DNA of 64,000 nucleotides from assembly GCA_002162765.1 (NCBI GenBank), contig MAAR01000006.1:1-64000 (forward strand), read 5' to 3'. Within the stretch, counting starts at the first letter, position 1; each line of letters begins with the position of its first letter. The position numbers were made by a program, and so were the translations under genes. The notes under the pieces were generated by a model. It was not told the DNA's origin and did no database searches. It saw nothing but the letters and a program-made list of their open reading frames with translations. This document shows, piece by piece, positions 36,208 through 45,379 of the stretch. This DNA is from Flavobacteriales bacterium 34_180_T64 (GTDB taxonomy: Bacteria > Bacteroidota > Bacteroidia > Flavobacteriales > Flavobacteriaceae).

Positions 36208-37605
36208 TTAAAGTGGAATCCAAAGTACCATCATTACTTGAATAGCAAAAAAGATGAGAAAAGGCAATACTAGATATCCCATAACATCTCGTGCTTGCAA
36301 CTTCACTCCAGCTCCCATCACAGGAAATACCAGTAATAAAAAAAAAGGTTGTAAGAGATTGGTAAGACTTTCTCCATAAGCAACAGACATGGATGCTCTA
36401 GATATCATAGCCGTTACTTCCGCTTCTGGTAAACCTGCTCCAATTTGAGTGACAGCATTAATTAAACTCGGACCAACAACCGCAAATTCACCGCCTGCTG
36501 AAGGAATGGCAAAATTGATGACACCTCCAGTTAAATAGGCATAGAACGGATAGGTATCTATAGTTGCCACTGAAGCCAGTATTTGACCAAGCTCCTCGCC
36601 TAAGCCTGTATTTAACATGATTCCCATGATACCAGCATAAAATGGATATTGAAACAAAATTCCAGAGATATTACTACTTGCACGTTTCATCGCAATTCCA
36701 TAGCGCATCGGTGTTTGATGCAATAACATACCAACAATTAAGAATATGAAAATCATAATATTGAAATTCAAATCTAAACCTTTGGCATAAAAATGATAAA
36801 TGATATAGGTTCCTCCCATTAAGACAATAATAGCTTGTAACAGTTTACTGTTATTAAGTGTATCAGAAACCGCTTTAAATGGAAGTTTTAGACTCAATGT
36901 TTCACTCTTTATAGATTCTTCTTTCGGTTGATTGTTAGATTTTAAAAGCGTCTTTAATTCTTTGTCCTCACTCGCTTGAGGAGTTAACAATATGACAATT
37001 ATTGGAGCAATCACGACAAATAAGAATATCATCGCCAAATTTAAATTTGAACCGAGTGTGTTAATAGTAGGTATCACTCCGGATAGCACGTCTGCTTTTA
37101 TTAAATAATTGTCTTCGGTGTTTAATAATAATGGAATTGAACTAGAAAGACCTGTCACCCAACTTCCGTTTGAAAAGTAAACACAAGCAATTAAAAACGG
37201 ATAGTTTATGCCTTTTACACGAAGGGCTAGCGCTCTAGACAATACGCAAGTAATAACCACCCAACCAAAACTGATTAAAGATAAAAGCACACCAATTATA
37301 ACAACAAAAAAATAAACTTGTTTTGGTGTTTTTATGGCATGAGCCAATGTATCAATCCACCGATTTATTATAGGTGATAAAGCAATACTAAATCCCGTAA
37401 TAATTATAAGTACTATTTGCATTCCAAAAGACAGCAGCATGAAAAACCCATCATACCAGGCTGTAATTATCTCAAGTGGAGATGATCCTAACCAAATAAA
37501 CGCACCAACACCAGTGATTAACGTAAGCAAAATCGCGAATACAAACGCGTCTGGCATAAATTTTAAAAACACATGTGTAAATCGTTCGCCTAGTTTGGTT
37601 AGCAT
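36208..37605 (-). CDS. atoE: Short-chain fatty acid transporter, AtoE-like
   Basis: Inner-membrane protein of 465 residues with about 12 helices. 'GERFTHVFLKFMPDAFVFAILLTLITG' at the N-terminus, 'WITVITCVLSRALALRVKGINYPFLIACVYFSNGSWVTGLSSSIPLLLNT'-like text and 'AIPSAGGEFAVVGP' are landmarks of the AtoE/short-chain fatty acid uptake family. It likely imports acetoacetate or butyrate-type acids. It lies 12 bp behind the phosphoesterase gene. An AT-rich hairpin (36183-36212) overlaps its end and may serve as a weak terminator. Confidence 0.88.
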   Translation of the reverse strand: MLTKLGERFTHVFLKFMPDAFVFAILLTLITGVGAFIWLGSSPLEIITAWYDGFFMLLSFGMQIVLIIITGFSIALSPIINRWIDTLAHAIKTPKQVYFFVVIIGVLLSLISFGWVVITCVLSRALALRVKGINYPFLIACVYFSNGSWVTGLSSSIPLLLNTEDNYLIKADVLSGVIPTINTLGSNLNLAMIFLFVVIAPIIVILLTPQASEDKELKTLLKSNNQPKEESIKSETLSLKLPFKAVSDTLNNSKLLQAIIVLMGGTYIIYHFYAKGLDLNFNIMIFIFLIVGMLLHQTPMRYGIAMKRASSNISGILFQYPFYAGIMGIMLNTGLGEELGQILASVATIDTYPFYAYLTGGVINFAIPSAGGEFAVVGPSLINAVTQIGAGLPEAEVTAMISRASMSVAYGESLTNLLQPFFLLLVFPVMGAGVKLQARDVMGYLVLPFLIFFAIQVMMVLWIPL

Positions 37606-37617
37606 GTTTAAATTTTA

Positions 37618-38649
37618 TTAGAATTTAATAATCTCGCCTTCCATGGTTCCTCGAGCATACGAATTGACATCAATAAATAAGACTTCGCCGTATTCGCCAT
37701 TTTTAATACTTGAATCCACCGCAAAAATCTTATTATTATATAATTGTAGTACTTTTTCTTGTGAACAATGGCCGACTACAAAATGTTTTGCGCGAACTTC
37801 AGTTAATAGACTATCAATTACGGTTTCATTTAGGTTATCATAGAAATAACCGCGATACCAAATTGGCCCTGTATCGCCATAATACTTAGTGTAAAAAGGT
37901 CCAGCTTTCATTTCAGCCTTATCTCGGTCAATAGACTTACGCATGAAACGATTTATTTTTTTTAATTTGAATCCATCCATTATAAAATCTGGGGAGACAC
38001 CACCATGCACAAATATATTATCATTGATTTTAATTAATGTTGCTTTTGAACGCAACCAACGGCCTAAAACTGTGGCTTCACCATAAAGTTCATCATAAGA
38101 TGTATGTAACAATTCTGAGGTTTTAACATACTTTTCATGAAGGTAACGAAGGTCTTTATGAAGTATCATATATTCATGATTTCCAAGAAGAAAATGCACT
38201 TTACCTCCACTCTTTTCGGCTTGTTTTTCTAGATTATAAACAAACCATAATGTTTCAGTGACTTTAGGACCTCTATCAAATATATCGCCTACAATAACAA
38301 AATGACCATTCCCAAAAGACCAATTATTGTGTGCATCTATAACCTTATTGTTTTTTAATATTTCAATTGCCAAATCAAACTGACCATGAATATCACTTAG
38401 TGCAACAATTTTATCCACATCCTCATACGTTGAGGCTTCTGGCTTAAACTTGGTATCATAGGTATTAAATGCTATATCTTTTGATAGCACTTCACCCTCT
38501 ACAATTCGTTTCTCCACTAAATTGTCATCTTCAATGAAAATATATGGTCCATCATTTACTACCAAACTGTCAGCAGTACTTACAATCGTCTGAGCTAGTA
38601 GGATGCCGTTCGACAAACAAAATAAAAAGAAGAACAGGTTTTTAATCAT
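37618..38649 (-). CDS. Secreted calcineurin-like metallophosphoesterase
   Basis: Protein of 343 residues with signal peptide 'NLFFFLFCLSNGILLAQ'. It has all core motifs of the PPP-type phosphatase fold: 'ALSDIHGQFD' (DxH), 'VGDIFDRGP' (GDxxDRG), 'LLGNHEYM' (GNHE), then 'FVHGG' and 'VVGHCSQEKV'. The two-metal site looks complete. Periplasmic PPP-like proteins of bacteria (Shewanella-like phosphatases) act on phosphoproteins or small phosphates; the substrate here is unknown. Likely cotranscribed with atoE; divergent from rdgB. Confidence 0.9.
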   Translation of the reverse strand: MIKNLFFFLFCLSNGILLAQTIVSTADSLVVNDGPYIFIEDDNLVEKRIVEGEVLSKDIAFNTYDTKFKPEASTYEDVDKIVALSDIHGQFDLAIEILKNNKVIDAHNNWSFGNGHFVIVGDIFDRGPKVTETLWFVYNLEKQAEKSGGKVHFLLGNHEYMILHKDLRYLHEKYVKTSELLHTSYDELYGEATVLGRWLRSKATLIKINDNIFVHGGVSPDFIMDGFKLKKINRFMRKSIDRDKAEMKAGPFYTKYYGDTGPIWYRGYFYDNLNETVIDSLLTEVRAKHFVVGHCSQEKVLQLYNNKIFAVDSSIKNGEYGEVLFIDVNSYARGTMEGEIIKF

Positions 38650-38778
38650 GATATCATATTTATAGTTACAATATAAAAAACAAATTTAATGCCAGAGGCT
38701 TATCTTGGAAATGAATTTCATGCTTTTTTAATTGTTACAATATAATATTACATTTGACAACACCTATGACACGAATAA

Positions 38779-39354
38779 ATGAAACTCGTTTTTGCTACTA
38801 ATAACCTGAATAAATTAAAGGAAGTACAAGCTCTAATCCCGTCTTCTATACAATTATTAAGCCTTAAGGACATTGGTTGTTTTGAAGATGTTCCTGAAAC
38901 ACAAGATACGATTGAAGGTAATGCCATACAGAAAGCTGAATATATAAAAACACGCTATGGTTACGATTGCTTTGCTGACGATACAGGATTGGAAGTTGAG
39001 GCGATAAATGGTGCTCCAGGTGTGTATTCGGCACGCTATGCTGGTGAACAACGCGATGCAGATGACAATATGAATTTGTTGTTAAAGTCTTTGGAAGCGC
39101 ATTCTAATCGGTCAGCACAGTTTAAAACCGTTATTGCCCTTCATTCGAATAGAGAATTACAAACATTTACAGGAATTTGCAAAGGTGAAATTACTAAAAC
39201 CAAACATGGTGACCAAGGTTTTGGTTATGATCCAATTTTTAAACCTAATGGGTTTGAAACAACCTTTGCAGAAATGTCGCTTGAAGATAAAAACACAATT
39301 GGACATCGTGGAAAAGCTGTTCGTAAGTTAGTAGCCTTATTGAACCAGCTCTAA
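38779..39354 (+). CDS. rdgB: Non-canonical purine NTP pyrophosphatase (RdgB/HAM1)
   Basis: Housekeeping enzyme of 191 residues that hydrolyses dITP, ITP and XTP to monophosphates. It has 'FATNNLNKLKEVQALIP' (~4-20), 'CFADDTGLEVEAINGAPGVYSARYAG' (~64-90), 'GFGYDPIFKPNGFETTFAEM' and 'KNTIGHRGKAVRKL'. Length is normal. A TACATTTG -7-like element (38749-38756) lies 22 bp before the ATG. Confidence 0.96.
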   Translation: MKLVFATNNLNKLKEVQALIPSSIQLLSLKDIGCFEDVPETQDTIEGNAIQKAEYIKTRYGYDCFADDTGLEVEAINGAPGVYSARYAGEQRDADDNMNLLLKSLEAHSNRSAQFKTVIALHSNRELQTFTGICKGEITKTKHGDQGFGYDPIFKPNGFETTFAEMSLEDKNTIGHRGKAVRKLVALLNQL

Positions 39355-39755
39355 AATCTGCCTAAATACTGGAACTATTGTTGGAGTCTTTTTTGAGTTG
39401 TCTGACACTTTTCGACAACGCTCAAGATGACCACACAAACTGCCCGCGTTAACGATTGCAGCGACATCCTTTTTAATAATAAAGTGTACAAATTTAATTT
39501 AGAACTAAAAATGATCCGATTGCCACAGTCGTTTGGCCTTCGCAATGACACTTTTAAAAAGATACAGCGAAAAGCGTGTTAAAACGCCCAAATATTGCAA
39601 ATCCAAATAAAAGCGTATCTTTGCCGCTTGAAACTCAAAAGGTTGAGTTGTAAATTCCTCAGAGTGAGGATGTGTTACTAGAAGTTTAGGTTTAAGTATG
39701 TCGATTCGCTTCTTTATGTAACACCACATAACATAATCGAATACTTATTACTCGA
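39355..39755. other. Long gap before the DEAD-box helicase gene
   Basis: About 400 bp with no convincing gene. It holds a half-copy of a palindromic intergenic repeat (about 39512-39551, related to the element at 45380-45475), a promoter (39595-39623), and a ~130-nt 5' untranslated leader with two hairpins: AACTCAA/TTGAGTT at ~39631-39649 and CCTCA/TGAGG at ~39657-39669. Long structured leaders are usual for cold-induced helicase genes. Confidence 0.55.
39595..39623 (+). promoter_or_regulatory. Promoter of the DEAD-box helicase gene
   Basis: TTG (39595-39597), 18 bp and TATCTTTG (39616-39623) fit the Bacteroidetes consensus. The ATG lies 132 bp further on, leaving a long structured leader. 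Confidence 0.55.
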
Positions 39756-41666
39756 ATGAACACATTCCAAGATTTAGGTCTTAATGAAGACCTTTTACAT
39801 GCAATTACTGATTTAGGTTTTGAAAAACCAAGTGATGTCCAAGACAAGGCGATTCCAATTTTATTAGACCAAGACACAGATTTAGTGGCTTTGGCGCAAA
39901 CGGGAACTGGGAAAACGGCTGCCTTTGGATTTCCAATGTTACAAAAAATTAATGTCGATAGTAGAACGACTCAAGGTTTAATATTATCGCCAACACGCGA
40001 ACTTTGTTTACAGATCACCAATGAGATGAAGCAATATGGTAAATATTGCAAAGGTCTTAATGTCGTTGCTATTTATGGAGGCGCTAGTATTTCTGATCAA
40101 GCTAGAGAAGTAAAACGAGGTGCTCAAATTATTGTCGCGACTCCTGGTAGAATGAAAGATATGATTAGCCGTAGAATGGTTGATATATCAAAAATTGAAT
40201 ACAGCGTTTTAGATGAAGCTGATGAAATGTTAAACATGGGCTTTAAGGAAGATATTACTGATATTCTTTCGCATACACCAGATGACAAAAACACCTGGTT
40301 ATTTTCTGCAACGATGCCTAAAGAGGTATCGAATATTGCGAAAAGATTCATGGATAATCCTATTGAAATTACCGTTGGAAATAAAAACGAAAGTACAAAT
40401 CAGGTATCTCATGAATATTACTTAGTAAATTCTAGAGATCGCTATCAAGCCTTAAAACGTTTGTCTGATGCCAATCCAGATATTTTTTCTGTAATCTTTT
40501 GTAGAACAAAACGTGATACTCAAAAAGTAGCCGAAAATTTAATTGAAGACGGTTACAGTGCTGGCGCTTTACATGGTGATTTAAGTCAAAATCAACGTGA
40601 CATTGTGATGAAGTCGTTTAGAAACAAACAAATTCAAATGTTAGTAGCAACAGATGTTGCCGCACGTGGTATTGATGTTGATGATATTACACATGTTATC
40701 AATTATCAATTGCCTGACGAACCTGAAATTTATACACATAGATCTGGTCGAACTGGTCGTGCTGGAAAAACAGGAATCTCTATGGTTATTGTTTCTAAAA
40801 GTGAAGTTCGTAAAATAAAGAGTATTGAGCGTATCATTAAAAAGCAATTTGAGAAAAAGGAAATTCCAGATGGAATGGAAATTTGTCAGGTGCAATTAAT
40901 GTCGTTAGCGAATAAAATTCATAATACGGAAGTCAATCACGAAATTGATAAATATTTGACTACTATCAATGAATTATTTGAAGACACATCGAAAGATGAA
41001 TTGATTAAAAAATTCTTCTCGGTAGAATTTACCCGTTTCTTCAACTATTATCAGAGAACTAAAAATCTTAATGTCTCAGAATCTGGATCAGATCGTGACG
41101 GAGGAAGAGATTATAGTGCAAATTCTAACGATTCACGATACTTTATTAATGTTGGAAGAAAGGATGGATTTGATTGGATGAAATTGAAAGATTTCTTAAA
41201 AGAAGTTCTGGAATTAGGAAGAGATGATGTCTTTAAAGTAGATGTAAAAGAGAGTTTCTCTTTCTTTAATACTGAAAAAGAATTACAAGAAAAAATATTG
41301 GCCTTCTTTAACGATTTCAAACACAACGGTCGTTTTGTCAATGTTGAAGTTAGTGAAGACCGAGGTCGAGGTACTAGCAGAAACAAAAGACGCGATGGTG
41401 GTGGCAGAAGCGATAGACGTTCTGGAGATGATAGACGCTCTGGCGGCGATAGACGTTCTGGAGGTGAGAGACGTTCTGGCGATTTTAAACCAAGAGGTGA
41501 TAGACGTTCTGAATCTAGAAGTGACTCTGGAAATAGAAGTGATAGACGCAGCTCAGGAAATAGATCAGAACGTAGGAGTTCAGAAGGACAATCAGATTCA
41601 AGACGTGGCAGAGATAAGTCGGAATTTAAAACCACACATTCTAGGCCGAAACGCTCAAGACGCTAG
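39756..41666 (+). CDS. DEAD-box RNA helicase with Arg/Ser/Gly-rich tail
   Basis: ATP-dependent RNA helicase of 636 residues, DeaD/CsdA-like. The Q motif 'FQDLGLNEDLLHAITDLGFEKPSDVQ', Walker A 'AQTGTGKTAA', 'PTRELCLQI', 'LDEADEML', 'FSATMP', 'FCRTKRDTQ', 'ATDVAARGID' and 'HRSGRTGRAG' are all present. A DbpA-type RNA-binding domain follows (~470-540, 'VGRKDGFDWMKLKDFLKEVLELGRDDVFKVDV'). The last ~85 residues are a low-complexity tail rich in DRRSGG units, typical for unspecific RNA binding. It probably works in ribosome assembly or mRNA turnover in the cold. Confidence 0.95.
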   Translation: MNTFQDLGLNEDLLHAITDLGFEKPSDVQDKAIPILLDQDTDLVALAQTGTGKTAAFGFPMLQKINVDSRTTQGLILSPTRELCLQITNEMKQYGKYCKGLNVVAIYGGASISDQAREVKRGAQIIVATPGRMKDMISRRMVDISKIEYSVLDEADEMLNMGFKEDITDILSHTPDDKNTWLFSATMPKEVSNIAKRFMDNPIEITVGNKNESTNQVSHEYYLVNSRDRYQALKRLSDANPDIFSVIFCRTKRDTQKVAENLIEDGYSAGALHGDLSQNQRDIVMKSFRNKQIQMLVATDVAARGIDVDDITHVINYQLPDEPEIYTHRSGRTGRAGKTGISMVIVSKSEVRKIKSIERIIKKQFEKKEIPDGMEICQVQLMSLANKIHNTEVNHEIDKYLTTINELFEDTSKDELIKKFFSVEFTRFFNYYQRTKNLNVSESGSDRDGGRDYSANSNDSRYFINVGRKDGFDWMKLKDFLKEVLELGRDDVFKVDVKESFSFFNTEKELQEKILAFFNDFKHNGRFVNVEVSEDRGRGTSRNKRRDGGGRSDRRSGDDRRSGGDRRSGGERRSGDFKPRGDRRSESRSDSGNRSDRRSSGNRSERRSSEGQSDSRRGRDKSEFKTTHSRPKRSRR

Positions 41667-41683
41667 TCCAACTTTTTAATATC

Positions 41684-41713
41684 AAACCTCAAAGTAATCC
41701 TTTGAGGTTTTTT
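41684..41713 (+). terminator. Terminator of the DEAD-box helicase gene
   Basis: Perfect 11-bp stem (AAACCTCAAAG at 41684-41694, CTTTGAGGTTT at 41700-41710) with a TAATC loop, ending in a T run. Confidence 0.85.
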
Positions 41714-41805
41714 GATTAAACTATCTTGTTAATATTTAGTCAAATTTATATGGTTTATCCATTATTTACGTTTTGTTTATTACTTTTATATCATAATCAA
41801 ATTTC

Positions 41806-42585
41806 ATGAAATACATACTCCTACTTGTTTCGTTATGTTTTGTTAGTCAAATAGGCTTTTCACAAGAAGACACTTTTGTAAAAGGAATTGTAATTAGCAC
41901 AACTTCAGATACACCTTTAGAAAGTGTGAATATTGTAAACCTGAATCAGGTAATTGGAACTTCAACAGATGACAAAGGGGCTTTTCAAATTAAAGCGAAA
42001 GCTAATGACACGCTACACTTTTCATATTTAGGCTATAAATCTATCAAAGTAAGAGTTACTAATGACTGGTTAAAGTTTGGAGAGACTCAAATTGAAATGA
42101 CCGAATTAGCGCTGGCTTTGGAAGAGGTTGTGGTAAATCAGTTGAAACTAACGGGATATTTAGAAGTTGATATCAAACAAGTACCTATTAAAACCAATTA
42201 CAGATATAGCATTTCGGGTTTAACAAATAAAGGCTATGAAGCTGGAAATAAATCTCCGAATGCAGTGAGCAAAGTATTAGGTGCTATTTTTAATCCTGCA
42301 GATTTCTTACATAATATGTTTGGCAAGAAACCCAATGAATTACGAAAGCTAAAACAAATGAAGAAAGACGACGAGATTAGAAACCTATTAGCCTCTCGTT
42401 TTGATAGAGAAATGCTTACGGTTTTGCTTCAAGTAGATCGCTACGATTTGGATGAAATTGTAAGTCAGTGTAATTACTCTAAGGATTTTATAATGTCTGC
42501 AAATGATCTACAAATTCTCGATGCTATTAGTGAGTGTTATGAAGAGTATAAGGTTTTAAATAGAAATCGTCCAAGTCGATTCTAA
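41806..42585 (+). CDS. Secreted protein with CarboxypepD_reg-like domain
   Basis: Protein of 259 residues with signal peptide 'YILLLVSLCFVSQIGFSQ'. The CarboxypepD_reg-like beta-sandwich (~24-105) includes 'VKGIVISTTSDTPLESVNIVNLNQVIGTSTDDKGAFQIKAKANDTLHFSYLGYKS'. The rest is helical with no recognised domain. It resembles free-standing relatives of the domain found at the N-terminus of TonB-dependent receptors and is probably periplasmic or at the outer membrane. It is convergent with the next gene, 3 bp between stops. Confidence 0.85.
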   Translation: MKYILLLVSLCFVSQIGFSQEDTFVKGIVISTTSDTPLESVNIVNLNQVIGTSTDDKGAFQIKAKANDTLHFSYLGYKSIKVRVTNDWLKFGETQIEMTELALALEEVVVNQLKLTGYLEVDIKQVPIKTNYRYSISGLTNKGYEAGNKSPNAVSKVLGAIFNPADFLHNMFGKKPNELRKLKQMKKDDEIRNLLASRFDREMLTVLLQVDRYDLDEIVSQCNYSKDFIMSANDLQILDAISECYEEYKVLNRNRPSRF

Positions 42586-42588
42586 CAA

Positions 42589-43224
42589 CTAATCAATTTT
42601 CTGAAATTTAAGAGTTTTCGTAGCAGTGCTGTAGAAATAGATGGTCCAATACACGATGCCCACAAATTTAGCGCCATCTTCAATCAATTGCGTATAGAGA
42701 GGTGCGGCATTATGAAAAAAGCTATCTATTAAAAGGGATAATCCGAAACACCCAAATGCCATTGCAAGAAGAATAAATTCCGTTTGTAAGATAAGCTTGT
42801 AAAATTTCAATACATAAACTCCAAATATTACTACATAACTGAGATATACTACCTTCTGATGAATTCCTAAAGATGGAAAAACAACTTCATGAAACAGGAA
42901 TATATCATCTAATCCTAAAAACAAGGACAGAAAACCTGACACCATAAAAAATGACCACTCTGGTGATTTTATAGTACTCCCACAAAGGAAACAAATGGCA
43001 GCAGCAGCAGCCCAAAAGAAAATTCCAATTTGTGATTGAATCCCATAATACAATGGCACATCAGCAGCTGCAGTTACATCACTAGTCAGTGTTTTTAAAG
43101 GAATTCCATTGAGTTGGTGGTATACATAAACGGATCCCAATACAAGGAAAGAGACCAGTGTAGCAACAGTAATAATTGGCAAATTAGTTTTCAATTGCTT
43201 TAATAAATGTGTGAATATTTTCAT
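42589..43224 (-). CDS. Multi-pass membrane protein, unknown
   Basis: Protein of 211 residues with about six helices: 'IITVATLVSFLVLGSVYVYH', 'IGIFFWAAAAAICFLCG', 'WSFFMVSGFLSLFLGLDDIFLFHEVVF', 'VVYLSYVVIFGVYVLKFY', 'FILLAMAFGCFGLSLLID' and 'FVGIVYWTIYFYSTAT'. I do not recognise the family with certainty. 'GLDDIFLFHEVVFP' is a distinctive acidic/His cluster in a membrane helix. Single gene. Confidence 0.8.
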   Translation of the reverse strand: MKIFTHLLKQLKTNLPIITVATLVSFLVLGSVYVYHQLNGIPLKTLTSDVTAAADVPLYYGIQSQIGIFFWAAAAAICFLCGSTIKSPEWSFFMVSGFLSLFLGLDDIFLFHEVVFPSLGIHQKVVYLSYVVIFGVYVLKFYKLILQTEFILLAMAFGCFGLSLLIDSFFHNAAPLYTQLIEDGAKFVGIVYWTIYFYSTATKTLKFQKID

Positions 43225-43308
43225 GCTAATAGCTAGAGCTAAACTATCATAATAATATGAATCTGCAAGAAAAACTATGTAAATGGGTCAAAAAATTGAT
43301 AAAAAACA

Positions 43309-43686
43309 TTACAATCTCGAATGCAGTGCAATTCGATTCCCTTCAGAATCCAAAAACACAGCCATAAAACCAACATCCGGCGATATTTGAGTTTTGGCTT
43401 GAACGATTGTCCCACCAGAAGCTTCTACTCTATTTAATTCAGTATTGACATCTTCAGAAGAAAAATAAATGAGCACCCCTTTATCATGACTCGGGATATA
43501 AGCGGATTGTTGCATCAACGAGCCTGACGCTCCAGTTTCACCTTCATCAAACGGAAACCAGCCCATTAAAGTACCCGCTAAATCTTGAACTTGGATTTCA
43601 ATATTAAAGACTTTATTATAAAATAATTTTGCTCGGTCCATGTCTGTTACTGGAATTTCAAACCAACCTACCATATTATGTTCCAT
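43309..43686 (-). CDS. VOC-family protein (glyoxalase/bleomycin-resistance fold)
   Basis: Cytoplasmic protein of 125 residues. 'VGWFEIPVTDMDRAKLFYNKVFNIEIQ' and 'GVLIYFSSEDVNTELNRVEASGGTIVQAKTQI...GFMAVFLDSEGNRIALHS' are typical VOC halves. Substrate unknown. Last in a trmH-VOC-SRPBCC-VOC operon, 11 bp behind the SRPBCC gene. Confidence 0.9.
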   Translation of the reverse strand: MEHNMVGWFEIPVTDMDRAKLFYNKVFNIEIQVQDLAGTLMGWFPFDEGETGASGSLMQQSAYIPSHDKGVLIYFSSEDVNTELNRVEASGGTIVQAKTQISPDVGFMAVFLDSEGNRIALHSRL

Positions 43687-43697
43687 CTTAAATGTAT

Positions 43698-44225
43698 TTA
43701 GTTTTCTAAAATTGATTTTAGGCTTTCTAGGCCCTCTTCAAAATCTTTACCTACGGTCTTTTCGAAATTAAAAAACAGCATGAAAATATTAAATGGTATC
43801 GGATTCTTTCCGGTAAAACCCCAGGTCACATTGGTTTGATTAGCATCTATTTCAGTTACTTTTATATACGCATCAGAAATAGATTTCCAAGGTTTTAAAA
43901 AACGTAGTTGAGATTTAATATGTTCGTTGTGTTCTATATGAAGAATTTCTTGTTCTCCCGTACCAACATCTTTATTGCCTTCCCATTTTGCGATGAATCC
44001 CACTTCTCCATCCGTACCAACTGACTCTTGTTTCATGTTAGGATCTTTCTTCTTCCAAGGAGACCAATCGTCTTGATTTCTAATGAATTTTAAATATTGA
44101 AACACTTCAGGAAGCCGTTTAGCGATTACAATACTTCGATTAACTTCATAATTTTTTGGAGCGATTAAAGCTAAAAGAATTACTAATGCTAAAATCCCGA
44201 TTAGAATGTAAATTACGATCATCAT
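43698..44225 (-). CDS. Membrane-anchored SRPBCC-family protein
   Basis: Protein of 175 residues with an N-terminal membrane helix ('IVIYILIGILALVILLALIAP') followed by a polyketide cyclase/START-like domain. Landmarks are 'NYEVNRSIVIAKRLPEVFQYLKFIRNQDDWSPWKKKDPNMKQ' and 'VTWGFTGKNPIPFNIFMLFFNFEKTVGKDFEEGLESLK'. It probably binds a hydrophobic ligand near the membrane. It lies in an operon between two VOC genes, a pairing common in Bacteroidetes. Confidence 0.88.
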   Translation of the reverse strand: MMIVIYILIGILALVILLALIAPKNYEVNRSIVIAKRLPEVFQYLKFIRNQDDWSPWKKKDPNMKQESVGTDGEVGFIAKWEGNKDVGTGEQEILHIEHNEHIKSQLRFLKPWKSISDAYIKVTEIDANQTNVTWGFTGKNPIPFNIFMLFFNFEKTVGKDFEEGLESLKSILEN

Positions 44226-44253
44226 ATTAATATAGTTTAGTTCGTATTAAAAA

Positions 44254-44670
44254 TTAAGCATTTTCACCATGCGCTGTACTTACCATCCATTGTACTCCAA
44301 ACCTATCAATTACACTTCCAAATTTACCACCCCAAAACACAGTATCGAAAGGCATTGTAACGTGTCCTCCTTCTGCCAATCCACTAAAAAATGATTGCCC
44401 TTGGTCTTCATCATCAGCTAAAACGCTAACATGATATCCATTCCCTTTTTCAATAGTTATATCCATTCTATCGGACGCTTTTAATTCACAATTAGTTCCA
44501 AAGCGCATGGTCGTATGCATGATTTTATTTTCAATCCCCGGACTATTATATTCAGGTGGTCCTTCAGAATAGCGCATCATTATATCTATTTCACCATCAA
44601 AGACATCTTGATAATGTAGCATTGCTTCTTCACAATTTCCATCAAAAGTTAAGTAAACATCACATTTCAT
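44254..44670 (-). CDS. PhnB-like VOC-family protein
   Basis: Cytoplasmic protein of 138 residues. 'VYLTFDGNCEEAMLHYQDVFDGEIDIMMRYSEGPP' and 'FFSGLAEGGHVTMPFDTVFWGGKFGSVIDRFGVQWMVS' are the signatures of the PhnB/YjdN group of VOC proteins. The reaction is unknown. It starts 35 bp behind trmH in the same operon. Confidence 0.9.
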   Translation of the reverse strand: MKCDVYLTFDGNCEEAMLHYQDVFDGEIDIMMRYSEGPPEYNSPGIENKIMHTTMRFGTNCELKASDRMDITIEKGNGYHVSVLADDEDQGQSFFSGLAEGGHVTMPFDTVFWGGKFGSVIDRFGVQWMVSTAHGENA

Positions 44671-44705
44671 AATTTCCTTTTTAGTTTGTCATATAAATTA
44701 CGAAA

Positions 44706-45362
44706 TTATTGTCTACCATAAAAACGATCTGCAATCTCATCGAAGCTCTTAATGGTTTTTTTGCACCAGTCTAGTCGTTTTTCAATTATTTCATCATTGG
44801 AAAGTCGCCAATCTATATCGCACTGTTTTAATTTTGTTGTCACATGTTGCAATATTATTGCTGCAGAAACTGAAATATTTAAGCTCTCCGTAAATCCAAC
44901 CATTGGTATTTTTAAAAAACAATCTGCTGCATCAATTACTTCCTGAGATAAGCCTTCAGTTTCTCTACCAAAAAAGAAACATGATTTTTTGGTAACATCG
45001 AATTCATGTAGTAAACAATCATTTGTATGTGGCGTTGTCGCAACAATTTGATAGCCTTTTCCTTTAATAGCTTCTAAAGCATTTTTAATAGAGTTGTATC
45101 GATTTAAATCGACCCACTTTTGTGCACCCATAGCTATTTCTCGATCAATTCGTTTTGAGTTCTGTTCTTCTACAATATTTAATTCTTGAATACCAAACAC
45201 ATCGCAACTTCTCATAACCGCACTGGTATTATGAAGTTGATACACATCTTCTGTTGCTACTGTAAAGTGCATCGTTCGCTCAGATAAAACTGTTTCAAAT
45301 CGGTGTTTTCTATTCTCTGATAAATAGGATTCTAAATGCTCTAAAAGTTTAATATCGATCAT
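44706..45362 (-). CDS. trmH: tRNA (guanosine(18)-2'-O)-methyltransferase, TrmH/SpoU family
   Basis: SPOUT methyltransferase of 218 residues. 'NTSAVMRSCDVFGIQELNIVEEQN' (motif 1), 'CFFFGRETEGLSQEVIDAADCFLKIPM' (motif 2) and 'GFTESLNISVSAAIILQHVTTKL' (motif 3) are complete, together with the C-terminal helical extension seen in TrmH. G18 methylation is the most likely activity; another 2'-O-methylation target is possible. First gene of the VOC/SRPBCC/VOC operon. Confidence 0.9.
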   Translation of the reverse strand: MIDIKLLEHLESYLSENRKHRFETVLSERTMHFTVATEDVYQLHNTSAVMRSCDVFGIQELNIVEEQNSKRIDREIAMGAQKWVDLNRYNSIKNALEAIKGKGYQIVATTPHTNDCLLHEFDVTKKSCFFFGRETEGLSQEVIDAADCFLKIPMVGFTESLNISVSAAIILQHVTTKLKQCDIDWRLSNDEIIEKRLDWCKKTIKSFDEIADRFYGRQ

Positions 45363-45379
45363 ATCTCAAAAATACTAAA

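Noticed and set aside
38657-38750. Direct repeat GTTACAATATAA in the rdgB upstream gap
   Set aside because: Only two AT-rich copies near divergent promoters; too short and low-complexity to call an operator.
41111-41635. 174-codon open frame on the minus strand opposite the helicase tail
   Set aside because: It is antisense to the repetitive Arg/Ser/Gly coding region; its Leu/Ser/Pro/Arg-rich product is the mirror of low-complexity codons.
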